Source: Zygnema circumcarinatum
Lineage: Eukaryota; Streptophyta; Zygnematophyceae; Zygnematales; Zygnemataceae
DNA length: 64,000 bases
Assembly: GCA_037447605.1 (NCBI GenBank)
Contig: CM074809.1
Location: 1,717,607-1,781,606, forward strand
Reading direction: 5' to 3'
Position numbers and translations under genes: made by a program. This document shows, in pieces, positions 36,485 through 49,528 of this stretch. Position 1 is the stretch's first letter. Each line of letters starts with the position of its first letter. A model generated the notes under the pieces. That model was not told where the DNA came from and did no database searches. It was given only the letters and a program-made list of their open reading frames with translations.

Positions 36485-39400
36485 ATGGCCACCGCCTGGC
36501 TCGCTGATCTCAGCTGCATTCTTCTTATAGCCGCGATTTTGTGTCCCTCTGCTCATGGACAGCTCGCTGAGGAAACGTCGCTCCCTGCAAGGACTTCCTC
36601 TGCTACAGGGATGAAGCGAGATGCTTTTTCCATGTATCGAAGAAGATTCATCTCTGGCGCAATTCAGGGCGTCAAGAAAGGCTCCGGCTGGGAATCGAGC
36701 TTGGGCTCGGGTTACGAATGGGAGACGAAGCATTTCACTCAGACATTGGACCACTTCAGTTTCTCCCGAGAAGGCCAGCAAACCTTTCAGCAAAAGTACA
36801 TCATGTGGAGGGGAGTGTGGGGAGGAGCCGATGAAAATGCACCCATTTTTGTTTACTGCGGAAATGAGGGACCAGTGGAGTGGTTTGCCAATAACGCCGG
36901 CTTTATCCGAGAGGCGGCAGTGGAATTCAGAGCTCTGGTAGTCGCGCCTGAGGTGAGGCCCTTCACTCTCCCCGACGCATTTTGCACACTCGTAGGGTCT
37001 GCTTAACCCAGCATCTGGAAGGATGGAGCCACTGTAGCAGGAGCTATTGTTCAATTGATCTTGAATCGAAGGCGGGCATAACTGGAGACTCAGGAACTTG
37101 GAGAAATGTTAAGCTCAAGTGTGATTAAATTTCTGGATCCAGGTTCTAGCTCACACTTAATTGTGGATCAGAAGTCAGATAGATACTTTGTACTGGTAAA
37201 AACTAACTTCAGTATAAGGACAACATTCCTTCAGGGCCATATAAGAAGACCCCTTGAGTTGTGAATCCAGTTAAGCACCTCATTTTAAACCTTGAAGTAG
37301 CGGAAGCCCAAGTATTGACGAGGCTTGCCTAAGTGTGGCAATGCCATATTCAAATAGGTGGTGTCAGACAGTTGTTTTCTCTCTGCATTTGCCTTGTGCT
37401 GTGCCAATTTATTTTGCGCGATCGAAATAGGCTGCCGTGGCTTTTTGGACCACAAAGTAAGTTATTTTCTTGCTGTGATGGATATTCGGATGTTTTTTTG
37501 AACTTGCTTCATGCATTTTTTATTTGCGCCTAGTTTTTGACATTCCTTCAGTATAGTTGCACAAAAATATTGAAGCTCAGACTATTTGGGCAATTGTGGG
37601 GCCCAAGTTTGCTATCATTTCGCACCAAGTCAACCTTGAAAATTCATGTTATCTTCAGATTTATTAAAATTGCGAGAAAAGGTTTCAGTATTGCCAGTGT
37701 CGTATTGCCGGTATTGACTACAATTTCAATACAGCGTTATTTGGTTATGAGTAATCAAATAACCAACTATCATCCGGTTTTTCGATATTAGAGATCTCGT
37801 ATCAGCCACAGATGAGTTCGGAGCTATCCAAGAGGAGCATATAGTGTGATTTCAATTGCTGAATGCCGAGCTTACGTGATCTTGTTACTTATATTCTCGG
37901 AGACTATGAATTGAGCAGGTTGCTGGTCTTCCATTGCGTGATCGTTCATCCTCAGAAACGAATCCTGCTTAAGCAAAAACGTTTTCGTCTGTTGTGGGCT
38001 GCAGCATCGGTATTATGGAGAGTCTATGCCTTTTGGCAGCGTAGAAGCTGCCTATAAGGATGCTGATTCTTTGGCGTACTTGACTACGGAGCAGGCCATA
38101 GCTGACTATGCAATCCTTCTGACAGATTTGAAGAAGAATTTGAGCGCTGAACACAGCGCCATTGTTCTCTTTGGAGGTTCCTATGGAGGAAGTGGGTGTT
38201 CCTTCTTACCTTGCTTTCATGTTGCATGAGTGCTGATTGCAAACTTAGCTCATGTTTGGTAAAGTGTTGCTCGTCATTTGGCTCGCATAATGTGAGGAGG
38301 ATCGTGAAGGTCATCGAATAAGGATTAGCTCATCCATACCAGCTGTAGGGTCCCAGCAAGTGGAGCATAAGCAGTGCGGTAGACATTGACAGTTTTCGAG
38401 CTCTGAAATGCTGCAAGCTTTCATATGGGAAATCTGGAAGAATTGTATAGAGGCTTTCAATCATGAATCTTTGAAGTGAATGGTGCACGAGAGGTTATTG
38501 ATGAGAGGTCATCACTTAGCTTCTATTTGCTGTGCATTTAGAAACTACTTTATAGTGGAGAGGCAAATTACTACTGTGGTGGTTGGCTTCGTGGTCATAA
38601 ACTGGAAAGTGTAGATTTGTCCCGAATGATTTTTGCTTGTCGAGACTTTATCGTGTGTTACTTTAACCTTCATCTCATTGCCAATATGCAGTGATCGCGG
38701 CGTGGTTCCGTCTCAAGTATCCGCACATTGCTGTTGGAGCAATCGCATCGTCAGCTCCAATTCTGCAGTTTGGCGACATTGTGCCAGCCGATACTTTTTA
38801 TCGAATTGCTTCGGAGGACTTTCGGGTTTGTGTCTCATCCTGTCGATCTGTTGCTTCTCCCGTTGGCCAAACCTTTGCCGATTGGAATTTTGAAGAGTAG
38901 AACCTCAAAAAGTACAGGCATTGGGACTTAATAGTAGGTTATTAGCTGTATCAAGCGTTTTGAGCGCTATCAGAGACCGAACATGGCGGCCACCTCCTAA
39001 TGATAGGGAGAACCCACTTAATGTGAGTGGGCCAGTACTTCACAAATCCTTGACAGTCCCCTTTTGGGAAATCTCATGGGGGACAGTGCACGCATTCCAT
39101 ATACTGCGATATGAATGTGAATTCACGGTATTCCTATTCGTTGCAGATCCTCCAATGCTCCATCTGTCGACTTATAAATATAGCAGCTTCTGAAGGATTC
39201 GCCAGACTAAGATATAGCTTTGGACTACCCACACTTGGAGGAGGTGACAGCTATTAGATTGGAACCAATTTGGAAGAACCGCAATTGTTGTGGTCCCACT
39301 GCTGGCTAAGACGATGGCCAGGACCACACTAATTGTCTGGCCTGAATAAATTCCGTCGCTTGCATGTGGCATAATATAAGTCTGGAAAGTAGGATGTCTA

Positions 39401-42400
39401 GTTGAAATTTATCAACATTAACAGAACACTCAACATACGGAAATGAAGTTGAAATGTTATTGAGATCAGAACCCATCAAAGGTCATGGAAAACTTGGAGG
39501 CGGATGAGCCGACCTTTAAATGAGACCTTAGATTTGATCTCTTGCCCATGGACCTTTTCGCACATGGCGGTGGCGGAGGAGGGGGCCACCTCCTCCCTGC
39601 CCTCTGTGCTCCATTCCTTGCTACGAGACTAGCGTGTCGTCAGAGTTCTAATTATCCTCGTGAAAGTGATGAGACTTGCTTCACATGGTTTGCTGAAACC
39701 AAATCGAGAGAATCTGTAAAATAAGCAACGCATGATTGTTGGAGATCTACACAATGCAACATAAGATTTTGGAAGAGCCAGATTCGCACACTAGTGATAG
39801 AGAAAGGACTTCCGTGGAGATTGTGATCAAAGTATCTGTTAGACTCTGCCTTCAAAATTCAGTGTCCACGTAGTGACCATCTTGTTGCGTGGTATTTGTG
39901 TGAGCAGAAGGAGAGCGAAACCTGCTTCCAGACTATTCGGAGCTCATGGGATATAATTGAAGCCTCCGGATCAACGCTGAGTGGCTTGCGTGACCTCAGC
40001 CTCAATTTCCACATGTGCAGGTGAGCTGTGGGGCATCCCAAGGAAGGCATTGGACGGTTTTCTTTAAAATGAACAAAGGCATGCCCTTTCACAAGGAAGA
40101 CTATTCCTGCAGCTCTCACACTGAGTCTGTGGGGGCGGTTGGCCTGCAGGCGACTGGCGGGTCCGTGGGAGCTCAAGGATTGGCTGGCGAGCGCATACTC
40201 GTACTTGGCCATGGTCGACTACCCCCTGCCCTCCGACTTCCTCATGCCGCTGCCGGCCCACCCCGTTAGGGAGGTAGGTGCACCACTCGCACAAGGCGCC
40301 CACCTCTTGCTTCCAGGGAGGTGTCCTATGGGCACAAGCCAGTTGAGAAAAGCCTGCCTGTGTGCTGGACGAAGGGGATGAAGGGTCTCGGTCGCAGGTT
40401 GCAAGTGGTGAAGAATAGATTCTGCGATTTGGCAAGGCTGCAGTGATGCATACTTGCTGTAGGCCCATCCCTGCATCTGAAGACTCATAGCGAGTGGAGT
40501 CATGGGTTTGGAGGCAGCTTGAACTTTGTTTGAAAGCGTGCTTCTGTACGTTTGTTCCGTTGGCAGGTGTGCCGAGCCATGGATTCCCTGCCCCCTGAAG
40601 CAGGTACGCTTTCCCGCATTTTTGCGGGAGTGAGCGTGTATTACAACTACTCGGGAAAAGTTGAATGCTTTGAGCCGACGGAGGACCCCCATGGGATGAG
40701 CGGATGGGACTATCAGGTGCTGGGGGTGGAGGATGTATTGGGGGTCTGTAATTCATTTTACGTTCTATTAGCGGCTGCATTTATTTGAACCAAAAATGGC
40801 GGTGGCTTTTATAATTATGGAGCTTGACGCCTGCCGATTGGCCCACTATCCATGCAGTGCTTGTTCTTAAAAATTTGAAGCTATTCAGTGTGGTCAAAAC
40901 GTCAGACTACATAAGCACAGTTTTTTTTATGAATTTCAAAAAAAATCAGGATGGGATTTGAAAGTTAACAATTCCAATAGTGTGGAAGCTCAGTCCTAAA
41001 GATACTCATGCCATAGAATTTGCAGATGTCATTTTACTTCAATAACATCCCAGTGAATAGGATGTTACCTGTGACAAGAGGTGCATGAGTGCAATCGCAC
41101 ATGAAGATATTGGCTAGCTGTGCATTATGTATGCATGCTTGCAGTGGCAGACACCAAATGAGTGGACCTTCATGCCCTGTGAAGAAGAACGAGCCCCCCC
41201 CCCTTGTAGTGCATCACAGTCTGTTCTGTTGCCCCCCCCTGTCTGCAGTACTGCACAGAGATGGTGATGCCCTTTGCCAGCAATGCCAGCAACAGCATGT
41301 TTGAGCCGTTCGATTGGGATCTGACGGCGGTGGAGCGCGGCTGCGTGGAGCAGTTCGGAGTGATGCCGAGGCCTGCATGGGTCCTCACAGAGTTTGGAGG
41401 AAAGGTCGGTCGAACTTACTATGAAACAAAGTCATGGCGGGGATGATGGGGCGTTGGGGTAACCACAGCAATTGGGAGCTTTCATGTTAAAGTTGTTTTT
41501 CGTCGCATTCGTGTTCAGTGTTTGCCACGTGTTGGCATTCTGGAAGGCTAGTAGGGCTCTTTGCTTTTGATTGACAAAGGGCACAAATGAGGGCAGTTGG
41601 CTTCGTCGGACTGAAAACATTTTTTCGGTTCTCTTTCTAAGATTATGACCTGCTTATTGTGCAGGATATTCGTACTGTGCTAAAGCATTTTGGAAGCAAC
41701 ATCGTCTTCTCAAATGGTGGTTTGGACCCGTGGAGTGGTGGCGGGTAAGCAACATTCAACCATTCTTCCCCATCGGTCTGCATATCTTTTCAACGTAAAA
41801 TCAATTTCTGTTCCCAGCACAGCTACAGTACATTATTTTTGGAAGTCACAGGTTCGATGACCCGCATAGCCAGACGAGCATGTGTGCTTTGCCCCGTTCG
41901 TTCTCAGTCTCATCTTTGGGAAGACTTTTGGACTAAAGCAGGAAGATACCTGAGCTTACTCTGACAGACTTAGCTTGCTCTGAAAGACGAGTCCGGATTG
42001 GCTCCTATTTCTCGTCCTCTTTTCAAGTTTCAAGTTTGGCCTGAACGGATTCAAAAATCGAATAAAAACTTGTTCCTGACCTGGGTTTTTAGGTATTTTT
42101 TACGTCTTGGAAAATCTGTCACACCCGAACACGACTTTTGTTGCTTCAAAACGCACGGTTTGATCTGGTCAGTGTAATGTAGTGTCTAGTAGCGGGTAAC
42201 CTCTTGTGATTTCTCAGCTTTCCATTGTTTTTCTTGCGTCGCAGTGTGCTTGAAAGCATCAGCGATACCATTGTCGCCTCCATCATTGCTGATGGTAAGA
42301 AGCCTCTTTAATTTTCCTATCCAAAATGACACGGAACAAGGAGGGAGAACAGAGGGAGTCTCGTTGTAAATTAGATAGAACGATCCAGCACTTACCGATA

Positions 42401-42987
42401 GTAGTTTTGGCGCATTGTTTGAACCGCCAGGTTGCAAAAAATGTTGCTCCGATATTGTCTTATTAGTGAGATAGTCAAGAAAGTACTCACAGTCCTGCAT
42501 TGCTTTCAGTCTCTGACTGAAGGCCGTCTGCAAGGCTCTCCTCACTGCTGAGCATTGCTGTCTGCTCCTCGAACTCTCTCTTTTCTCGGACCTGTTACCT
42601 GAACCCGCTTGTGCGTCAGTTTCAAATACCGCCGTCTTCCATTGCTCGTCCTTCCCCTCGTCCGACCCCCTCCTCACCCCGCGAAGCTCTCTCCATTCTC
42701 CGCTTCGTGCATGCCTGAGCTTCCCCCCCTCCCTCCCTCCTCCCCCCCTCTCTCCCTCCTCACCCCCTCTCTCCCTCCTCCCCCCCTCTCTCCCTCCTCA
42801 CCCCCTCTCTCCCTCCTCCCCCCCTCTCTCTCTCCCCCCCCGCCCCTTGGCTGCCCCCCCCAGGCGCGCACCACTTGGACCTGCGGCCCTCTACTGCCAA
42901 CGACCCGCCCTCCGTCGTTGCGCAGCGGAACTTTGAGAAGGCTCAGATCCGTCTCTGGTTGGACGAGCACTGCGAGGAGAGGGGCAG
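36485..42987 (+). CDS. S28 serine carboxypeptidase (lysosomal Pro-X carboxypeptidase type)
   Basis: Secreted or vacuolar serine protease that removes C-terminal residues after proline. Exons 36485-36952, 38005-38191, 38692-38825, 39908-40020, 40150-40273, 40567-40716, 41249-41404, 41665-41744, 42245-42294 and 42864-42987, all phase-consistent, give about 529 residues. It begins with a signal peptide (LSCILLIAAILCPSAHGQ). Family landmarks are FTQTLDHFSF, FVYCGNEG, HRYYGESMPFG and the nucleophile Ser215 in FGGSYGGM, then Asp about 465 in NGGLDPWSGGG and His about 491 in GAHHLDLRP. From 42987 there are two readings. The donor GTGGGT can join the exon at 43292, in frame into QSOX. Alternatively, without that splice the frame runs on to a stop at 43196-43198. 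The first adds a membrane segment; the second adds a tail with no recognisable feature. Confidence 0.9.
42716..42862 (+). repeat. Long CT-rich tract before a 3' splice site
   Basis: About 145 bases made almost only of C and T, with repeated CTCTCTCCCTCCTCC units, directly before the acceptor CAG of the S28 exon carrying the catalytic histidine. It is an extreme polypyrimidine tract and is prone to slippage and triplex formation. Confidence 0.8.
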
Positions 42988-43291
42988 GTGGGTGGACCTG
43001 TCCTGTGCCTCACTCTGCGGGGATGGCTCTCTCGAGGTATGGGAGGGCGGGAGCGTTCAACTCCATGCATCCCTATTGTTCATCGTGTGTGTTGCATCAA
43101 ACAAAGTTAGATTGTATATCTGCCTTCCGAATGCAGGAGAAAGGTGTCTGTCGTCGCTATTATGGATTGAATGGGGCCGTACTTTGAGCTGGTTGTGAGA
43201 GAGTGAAGCTGGTTTGTTTAGAGGCATGAAGACTTCATTCGTGGCTACAGAAGTTGCGGTGAGAATCGAGGTTTTGTACTTTCGCTTGCAG

Positions 43292-46200
43292 GCAGGAGAC
43301 CCAGTTCAGAGCCCCCTCCCTGAACGAGCACGGACTTGAAATCTTTTCCCTAGCCGCTCTCCTCGGCCTTATGACCTTCCTGTTTGCCAAACTACGCCTG
43401 TCCGCAAGGAACAGAGCGTCTCTCACAAACACAGCCAGTCTCCGCCAACCGTTGGTCAACGCACAATCGGCGGATCCCTTGGTGAGACCCAATTGGCGGG
43501 TCCTCCTTGTGGCTGTGCTCCTGCCGGCCGTCGCTGTGGCGGAAGACGGCGGTGTGGGCCTACCGGCAGAGCTCGTGGAGGGCAACTTCAACTCTTCACT
43601 GGAGGCGGCACTCGCCCCGTGGGCGCTGGTGGAGTTCTATGCGAATTGGTGAGTGGTTTCTCCCGAGAGAGAGAGGGAGGAGGAGGAGGAGGAAATCATC
43701 GAAACTTTCTTTTCTTTGGGGACGCGAACCCAAGGAGGGCTTCGTCTGGTGGGAAAGGGTGCAGGAATAAAGAGTAGATGGTGTGGGTGCTATATAGCCA
43801 TGTTAGAGAAAGCCATTTCGATGGCAGCTGCTCGTCTTACCTTCTGAACCTGCCTGCCAGTTTTACTCATAACTTATTTAGAAGATAAGACGTGGGAGCC
43901 TTTATTTAGCAACGTCTACACGTGGGGCGTGCTGCAGGTGTCCGGCCTGCCAGCACTTCAAGGTGCGCTGCGCACTTACTCTCCGCATTCGCTCTGAGCA
44001 GCTACGTTCCACAAGACACTTTTCTTGGCCCTTCTTTTCCCTCCATATTTCCCATTTCCACAGCCTGAAAGCCTGCAGTCAGTTCGCAGTTGCAGAGCAA
44101 AAGTTCCTGCAATGAAGGGTGTGCAAGAGAGGGCAGCTTGACAGCTTGATATAGCCAGTCCTCTCCTTGTTGGAAATCGCGGCGGTTGTAGGAAAAGTAT
44201 AGATCAAGTATTGAGAAAAGCCGGGTACCATTCGTAAATGCATGTGGAAGAAGTGGGGAGTGCTTAGGCTGAGCAAAACAACAAAGGCCATTACTTGTTC
44301 TCCATCTTCATTTGAGTCCAGTGATCCATGGCGGAGGGAGGATGTTGGCTTGTGGGCGGGCCTCAGCCGCATTATGAGCAAGTAGCAAAGCTGTTTATGG
44401 CCCCGGAGGCGCCATATCCGAACCTTATTTATGTTGCCAGAGTGGACTGCGCAAACCAGGTCCGTTCTCAGGACTTGGGGCTTTCAAATCGTGTTATACA
44501 CTTTTCAGGATGTTATACACTTTGCACATATGTGAAGTTGATTTTCTGAAAGCATCCGTTAGTATGAGAGTAGATTAGGGCTTCATAGGAGGTGTCGTTG
44601 AAAGGTGAGGAGATACAATGGACCTCGCTATCCAAGGTGCTCTGGCCAAAGCCAACTGAAGCTCACAGAGTTTTGCTTTTTAGATTTTAGGACTAACAGG
44701 GTCTCTGTTGAAGTGACTCTTATACAGGTAAGACATGTACTCTCATATATAGTATTTTTAGTTTGTCTTTTCCCCTAATAGCACTTGCTGTTCATCCTTC
44801 CATTGCCCTTTTCCCCAGTCGCCATCAGCATGTAGTAGCCGAGATTCATCCGAAAGTAGTTTATTCGGAAACACGATCCGCAATCTGCATTACTCCTCCC
44901 GTTATTTTCCGGGACACATGTCGACTCTTCCCTGACTGCAGTCAGGATCGTTTAGTTCTCAAAGCTGTCTATGAATTCCAAGTGCAACCGAACGAGCATG
45001 AGACCGGCTGCGTGTGTTACCGCAGGGAGTCCTCTGCAAGCGGTTCGACGTCACCCAATACCCCACCATGTACTTTGCCCCGCCCCCCGAAATGGCCCGC
45101 GCGAGCAGGGCGGGCCCCAAGACGGTGGGCGCCATAGAGCCCGTGGAGGGAGGCTACGCGGCTGCCAGTCTCCTGCATTGGATGGCAGAGCGACTGCAGC
45201 AGTCAGTGGCAGACCGGACCATGCCCTGCTCTGCGCTAAAGACTTGCAATGCAATGCCCATGTTGTCAGGGATGATGGTCTTCTCGCTTCAATGTGTTAA
45301 CCAAGGGTTGTCAGTCATCTCGTCTCAATAGCAAACCAGAGTTTCCAGAGTTCAGCAGTCAGTGACGGATGGGAGAGAGGGCTGCGGGGGCAGACCCTTT
45401 GTACTGGACGCGGAGCGGAAGGCGGAAGGAGCGGCTGGAGGGGGGGCGGCCTTTCTGACTCGCGGCCATGTGCTTTCCTCTGCCCCATCTGCTGCTCTGC
45501 CATGGATGGGTCCCACATGGTTCTTCAAATTTGTCTTTTTTTTTTTTACATTTGGAGAAGGTTTGACAACGTGGAACTCGTGTGCTTCTCTAGTGACAGC
45601 ATGGCATGCTATTTGCATTAGGCTAAAGGTCGCAGTCTGGATAATGAACGGGTGGAGGGTGGAGCAAGAGAGAGAAGGTTTGAAGTGGCAGGTGAGAGTG
45701 GGCCACAGGTGAAGGCGTCGCTGCTCGACATGGAGGAGGCCACAGTTGTCGCCTTCGACTTCATCTTCTCGTCGCTGGTCTGTACTCGCCTGCTCGTTCC
45801 TTTCTCACTCGTCAAGCAGGGGTCATGTATTGATGTGGGGGGGGGAACAGCATTCAGGGGAGTAAGACCGCCTTTGTCCCGCTGAGAAGGAGTATCAGTT
45901 AGAATGGAATCATTAAATTACTGCTTTCAATTGTAGAACTCATTTCACAAGCTCCTGCCAACTTTCAGCAGGCAGACTTCAGATTGATTTTAAGCCAATC
46001 TGACTCATCTCATCTTTTCGTTTTTACATTTCGTGTGGATCACCCTGCCACGTGTGCACTTGCAGCTTTCTCGTCCATGCTAAGTTTTTGTTCAGTGCGT
46101 GAGTTGCAGTGCAAGGAGACTGAAAGGCGGTTGTTGGCAGTTATCTTGCTCTTTTTGACTCCTCTCCCGCTCCCTATTGTGCAGAGACTGTCCCCCCCCA

Positions 46201-49200
46201 TGCGGCCCGCCCTTGGGAAAGTGCTCCATCTTTTCACCGCCCATCATCCCTCCCCACTGTACGCCCTTAGCCTCGCCTCCCTCATTTCATTTCCCCTCCC
46301 CACCTGATACTCTCATGTGCATTTGTGTTCTCTTTACATCCAACTGCTGCCTTCCCTCCTTAGAACCCATGTCCTTTTGGCAGCTTTGGCACCCCAAAAA
46401 AGCCTCCTCTCCTCCTCTCTCTCTCCTCTCTCCTCTCCTCCTCTCCTCTCCTCCTCTCTCTCTCCTCTCCTCCTCTCCTCCTCTCCTCTCCTCCTCTCTC
46501 TCCTCTCCTCCTCTCTCTCCTCTCCTCCTCTCCTCCTCTCCTCCTCTCCTCTCCTCCTCGCTCTCCTCTCCTCCTCTCCTCCTCTCATGTGACCGGACCG
46601 TGTCGGCGAGGGAGGCAGGTGCCGGCAGGGCAGCGCCGCCCTCCTCGCGTCGCTGCCCGACCTCTGGCCGCCCTCCTCCTCTCTCTCTGCCTCTCTCTCT
46701 GCGGAGGCAGAACTTGACGGAGAGCATGTGCAGGCCCTTCAGAAGCATCGCATTTGCGGCCCAAATGGGGCTCGCGGCTTCTGGGTACGGCCCTCTCTTG
46801 CTTGTGACAGAGGGATCGGTGAGGGGGGGGAGGCATGGACTGTAATGGGCTCGCTCCATGGAGATGCTTTGCACATTAAAAGCCCGTAAGGCAAGAAGAG
46901 TGGGACACACGTTGCACTGTCACAGGCATGACAACTCTCGCTCCCAAGTCTCTTGGACTCACGGTGCAGTTCACGTCCGTGGCGCTGTTGAACTGAACTG
47001 GTCATATTCTCATGCGCGTGAGAACTTTCGGCTGCAAACAATGCGGACTATGTCGAGAGTGTTGTGGTCAAATAGCGACAGAATGTCAAAAGCGGCTCGG
47101 ACGCGTTGTTCCAGCATAGTGGTGTGGCTAGCAGGGAAGGAAGGTGCTCGCAGGGTGCCACGTGGCAGTCTGACATTGGCGGTAATGGGGGAGGCTGCAG
47201 AAGGACTGCAAAGGCAGCCGCCCGGGGACACGCGGCTACAGGTGAGGTGAGAGGCCCCCGCAGGGCCCTCTTGCAACCTGCCACCTGGCCTCTCTTCTTG
47301 TTCTTATTCTTCTTCTTATTCTTATTCTTGGTGCTGCAAATAGGCGGTCTCAACAAGTTGAAAGGCCGGCCCTGTTGCTACGCGGACCTTCGCTGTTCCC
47401 ATTGTTGCAGTGATTCAAACCACCGCCACTTCCTTTTGCTGTTGTTTTCGAGCATTCTTACAGTGGAAAGCTTACATCCTGGTCCACACGAGCGCACATA
47501 GGCAACCCAACACTGCAGCACTGATGTAATTGCCGTCGGAAAATCGCTTTTAACTGCAGAAAAGTAGCAACCTGCTGTGTCCCACATTTTGGATTGTGGC
47601 AATTCCCGCAGACAATGGGCTTGGGTATTTACTGTTGATGGGACTGCTTTGCGGGAGTGCAGTTGCGGTCTGTGGGAGCTCTTTCACTCCCTCACGACTC
47701 GTCTCGATGCTGACGAGGGAGCTGTGGGGTTGGCCGCCATCCATGCCTTTGTGGAGCACTTCTTTGGATGCGGGCCGTGCCGCATGCACTTCCTGTCCAT
47801 GGCGGCAAGGTGCACTCGCACTCCGCACTCTGCAAAGGCTTTTGCCCCACAACCTGCGTTTGGAAGGAAAGAACGTACTGCGTTAGGATGTGCTTCAATG
47901 GAGTTGGAGGATGTATTTCTATGGAAGGGAGCGTCCAGTAGAGAAAGCGTTTGTGTGAACGTAGATCGTTGCTGGCCTATTCTTGAAACCTGGCTTCAGG
48001 ACATGGCATGCGGCAATACTACTGCGATTTTGTTTGCTTGGCATCCCGTTGTTTCTAGAACTTCAAGACCAACTCGTCACAGCCTATAATGGCTGATAGG
48101 CGATATTGAATGTCTGGCAATCATGAACTCTTCATTATGGATGTTCTTGTTGGCTGTGACTTTTGGCTGTGATGTTTTCAGCTGCTTTTTTTCTGAAGTT
48201 TTCAGTCTATTCCTGTGGGAGAGCAGGTTGGAGATGGAGGAGGTGCAGACCGGCAGGGAGGCAGTGCTTTGGCTTTGGAGAGCCCACAACGAGGTGGGCA
48301 ATGTGAATCGTTTTGGCCTTTAGAAGGGCAGATAACTGCAAGGAAGAGAGGTCTACAAGGAAAGTGGATAACACATTTGGATTTCGATTTTCAGCTCATT
48401 CAGATTGGTTGCTGCGGGCATCTTGATTTGAGTTGATACCCTCAGGATATGTATCGCCCTTTGTCGGGGTTGTTACAAAAGTCTTATAGATCGGTGACGT
48501 GCACAGTTAACCTCCTGTTTCATGTTCCCCTAAAAAGGTCGATTAGCTGGAAGAAAGCTTTCCGCTGTAGGCTGGCTGCTACAATTAGTAGAAGGGTCTG
48601 ATTGGACAGTGTTGAGGTCATGTTTGCGCTTTTTGTTCTGGGAGGCAATACGTTATGCCTGCCATTCGTTGTGTTTGTTTTGCCAATGTGGTAAAGTTGA
48701 AATTAAAACTTGTGAAATAGGGATGAACTAAGCTTACAAGAAGTCAGTACTAGCACGAGCATCTTTCTCTAAAGGGCAGGGCACTGTCAGTACAATAGCT
48801 GCTCTTTTCTGTGATCTCCTGAAATTTTGGCTTCAAGTCAGTCGGTAGGGCCTTTTGCATGCCACGCTGTTTCTATCAATGGCCCACCTGTCTCTGATTT
48901 TATGCTACCAGGTTGATGGTACATGCGTTTTCACATATGCGTAGCTGCAATGGCATTGAAACAGAGACAGCACGATGCCAATCAGCAACAAGCGAGTCTT
49001 TACCTCGCTGAAGCCTGACATTCTCATCCTCTTCTTGGTTCTTCTTCTTTCTCGCCTTTGTAACGTCAACTTCACTTCGGTCCAACAGGTTTGCTGCTGT
49101 CCAGCTGACTGCCTGCAGGCAATGAGGTGTTTCCCGGCTCGCAGGTGAACCGGCGGCTGGCAGAGGAGGAAGCTGCGGACGAGCAGAGGGCCGACCCGCA

Positions 49201-49528
49201 GTTCCCAAAGCGGCAGTGGCCCCCCCCAGAGCTTTGCCCTTCTTGTCGCGGAGACGGGTCTGGGCAGTGGGACGAAGAGCAGGTGCACCGCTTTCTAGTG
49301 AACCACTTTGCTCAGCCCCTTAATGAACCCCTTCCAGCGAACGCCACTGTCAGCGAGACAATTCATCGAATATCCGTTGCTACCACAGTGGAGGAGGAGG
49401 GGAAGGAGGGGTCGCAACCCAGCACAGGCTATGTTTTTGGAGTCGCTATCGTTTTGCTTGTTCTACTTGCAATCGCGATTTTCAGTTCTCGAAGCTGTCG
49501 GCGAACACAACAACGGCGCAGAAAGTAA
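43292..49528 (+). CDS. QSOX: Quiescin sulfhydryl oxidase, plant type with one thioredoxin domain
   Basis: FAD-dependent thiol oxidase of the secretory pathway that makes disulfides in proteins and passes electrons to oxygen. Exons 43292-43648, 43938-43962 (25 nt), 44367-44459, 45026 to about 45200, 45709-45777, 46185-46258, 46619-46784, 47201-47241, 47663-47809, 48227-48293 and 49145-49528 (stop TAA). Thioredoxin part: APWALVEFYANW then CPACQHFK. Helical and Erv/ALR part: RPALGKVLHLFTAHHPS, RICGPNGARGFW, RGYSCGLWELFHSLTTRL and the redox pair CGPC in FFGCGPCRMHF. Then come LWLWRAHNE, the third pair CPSC, and a C-terminal membrane segment (FGVAIVLLVLLAIAIF) with a basic tail. The join between 45200 and 45709 is unresolved and probably lacks one exon. 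The only in-frame Met before the thioredoxin domain is at 43371, so a separate start is uncertain; the first exon splices in phase from the S28 gene. Confidence 0.87.
46405..46600 (+). repeat. CTCCT-type polypyrimidine tract in a QSOX intron
   Basis: About 185 bases of CTCCTCTCCT-type repeats, almost free of purines, in the intron that ends at the acceptor before 46619. On the minus strand it creates spurious Arg/Glu-rich open frames. Confidence 0.85.

Noticed and set aside
40064-40780. 238-codon minus-strand open frame
   Set aside because: Antisense to S28 exons 40150-40273 and 40567-40716, whose frame and motifs are unambiguous.
46287-46910. 207-codon minus-strand open frame rich in Arg and Glu
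   Set aside because: Created by the CTCCT repeat in a QSOX intron and antisense to QSOX exons.
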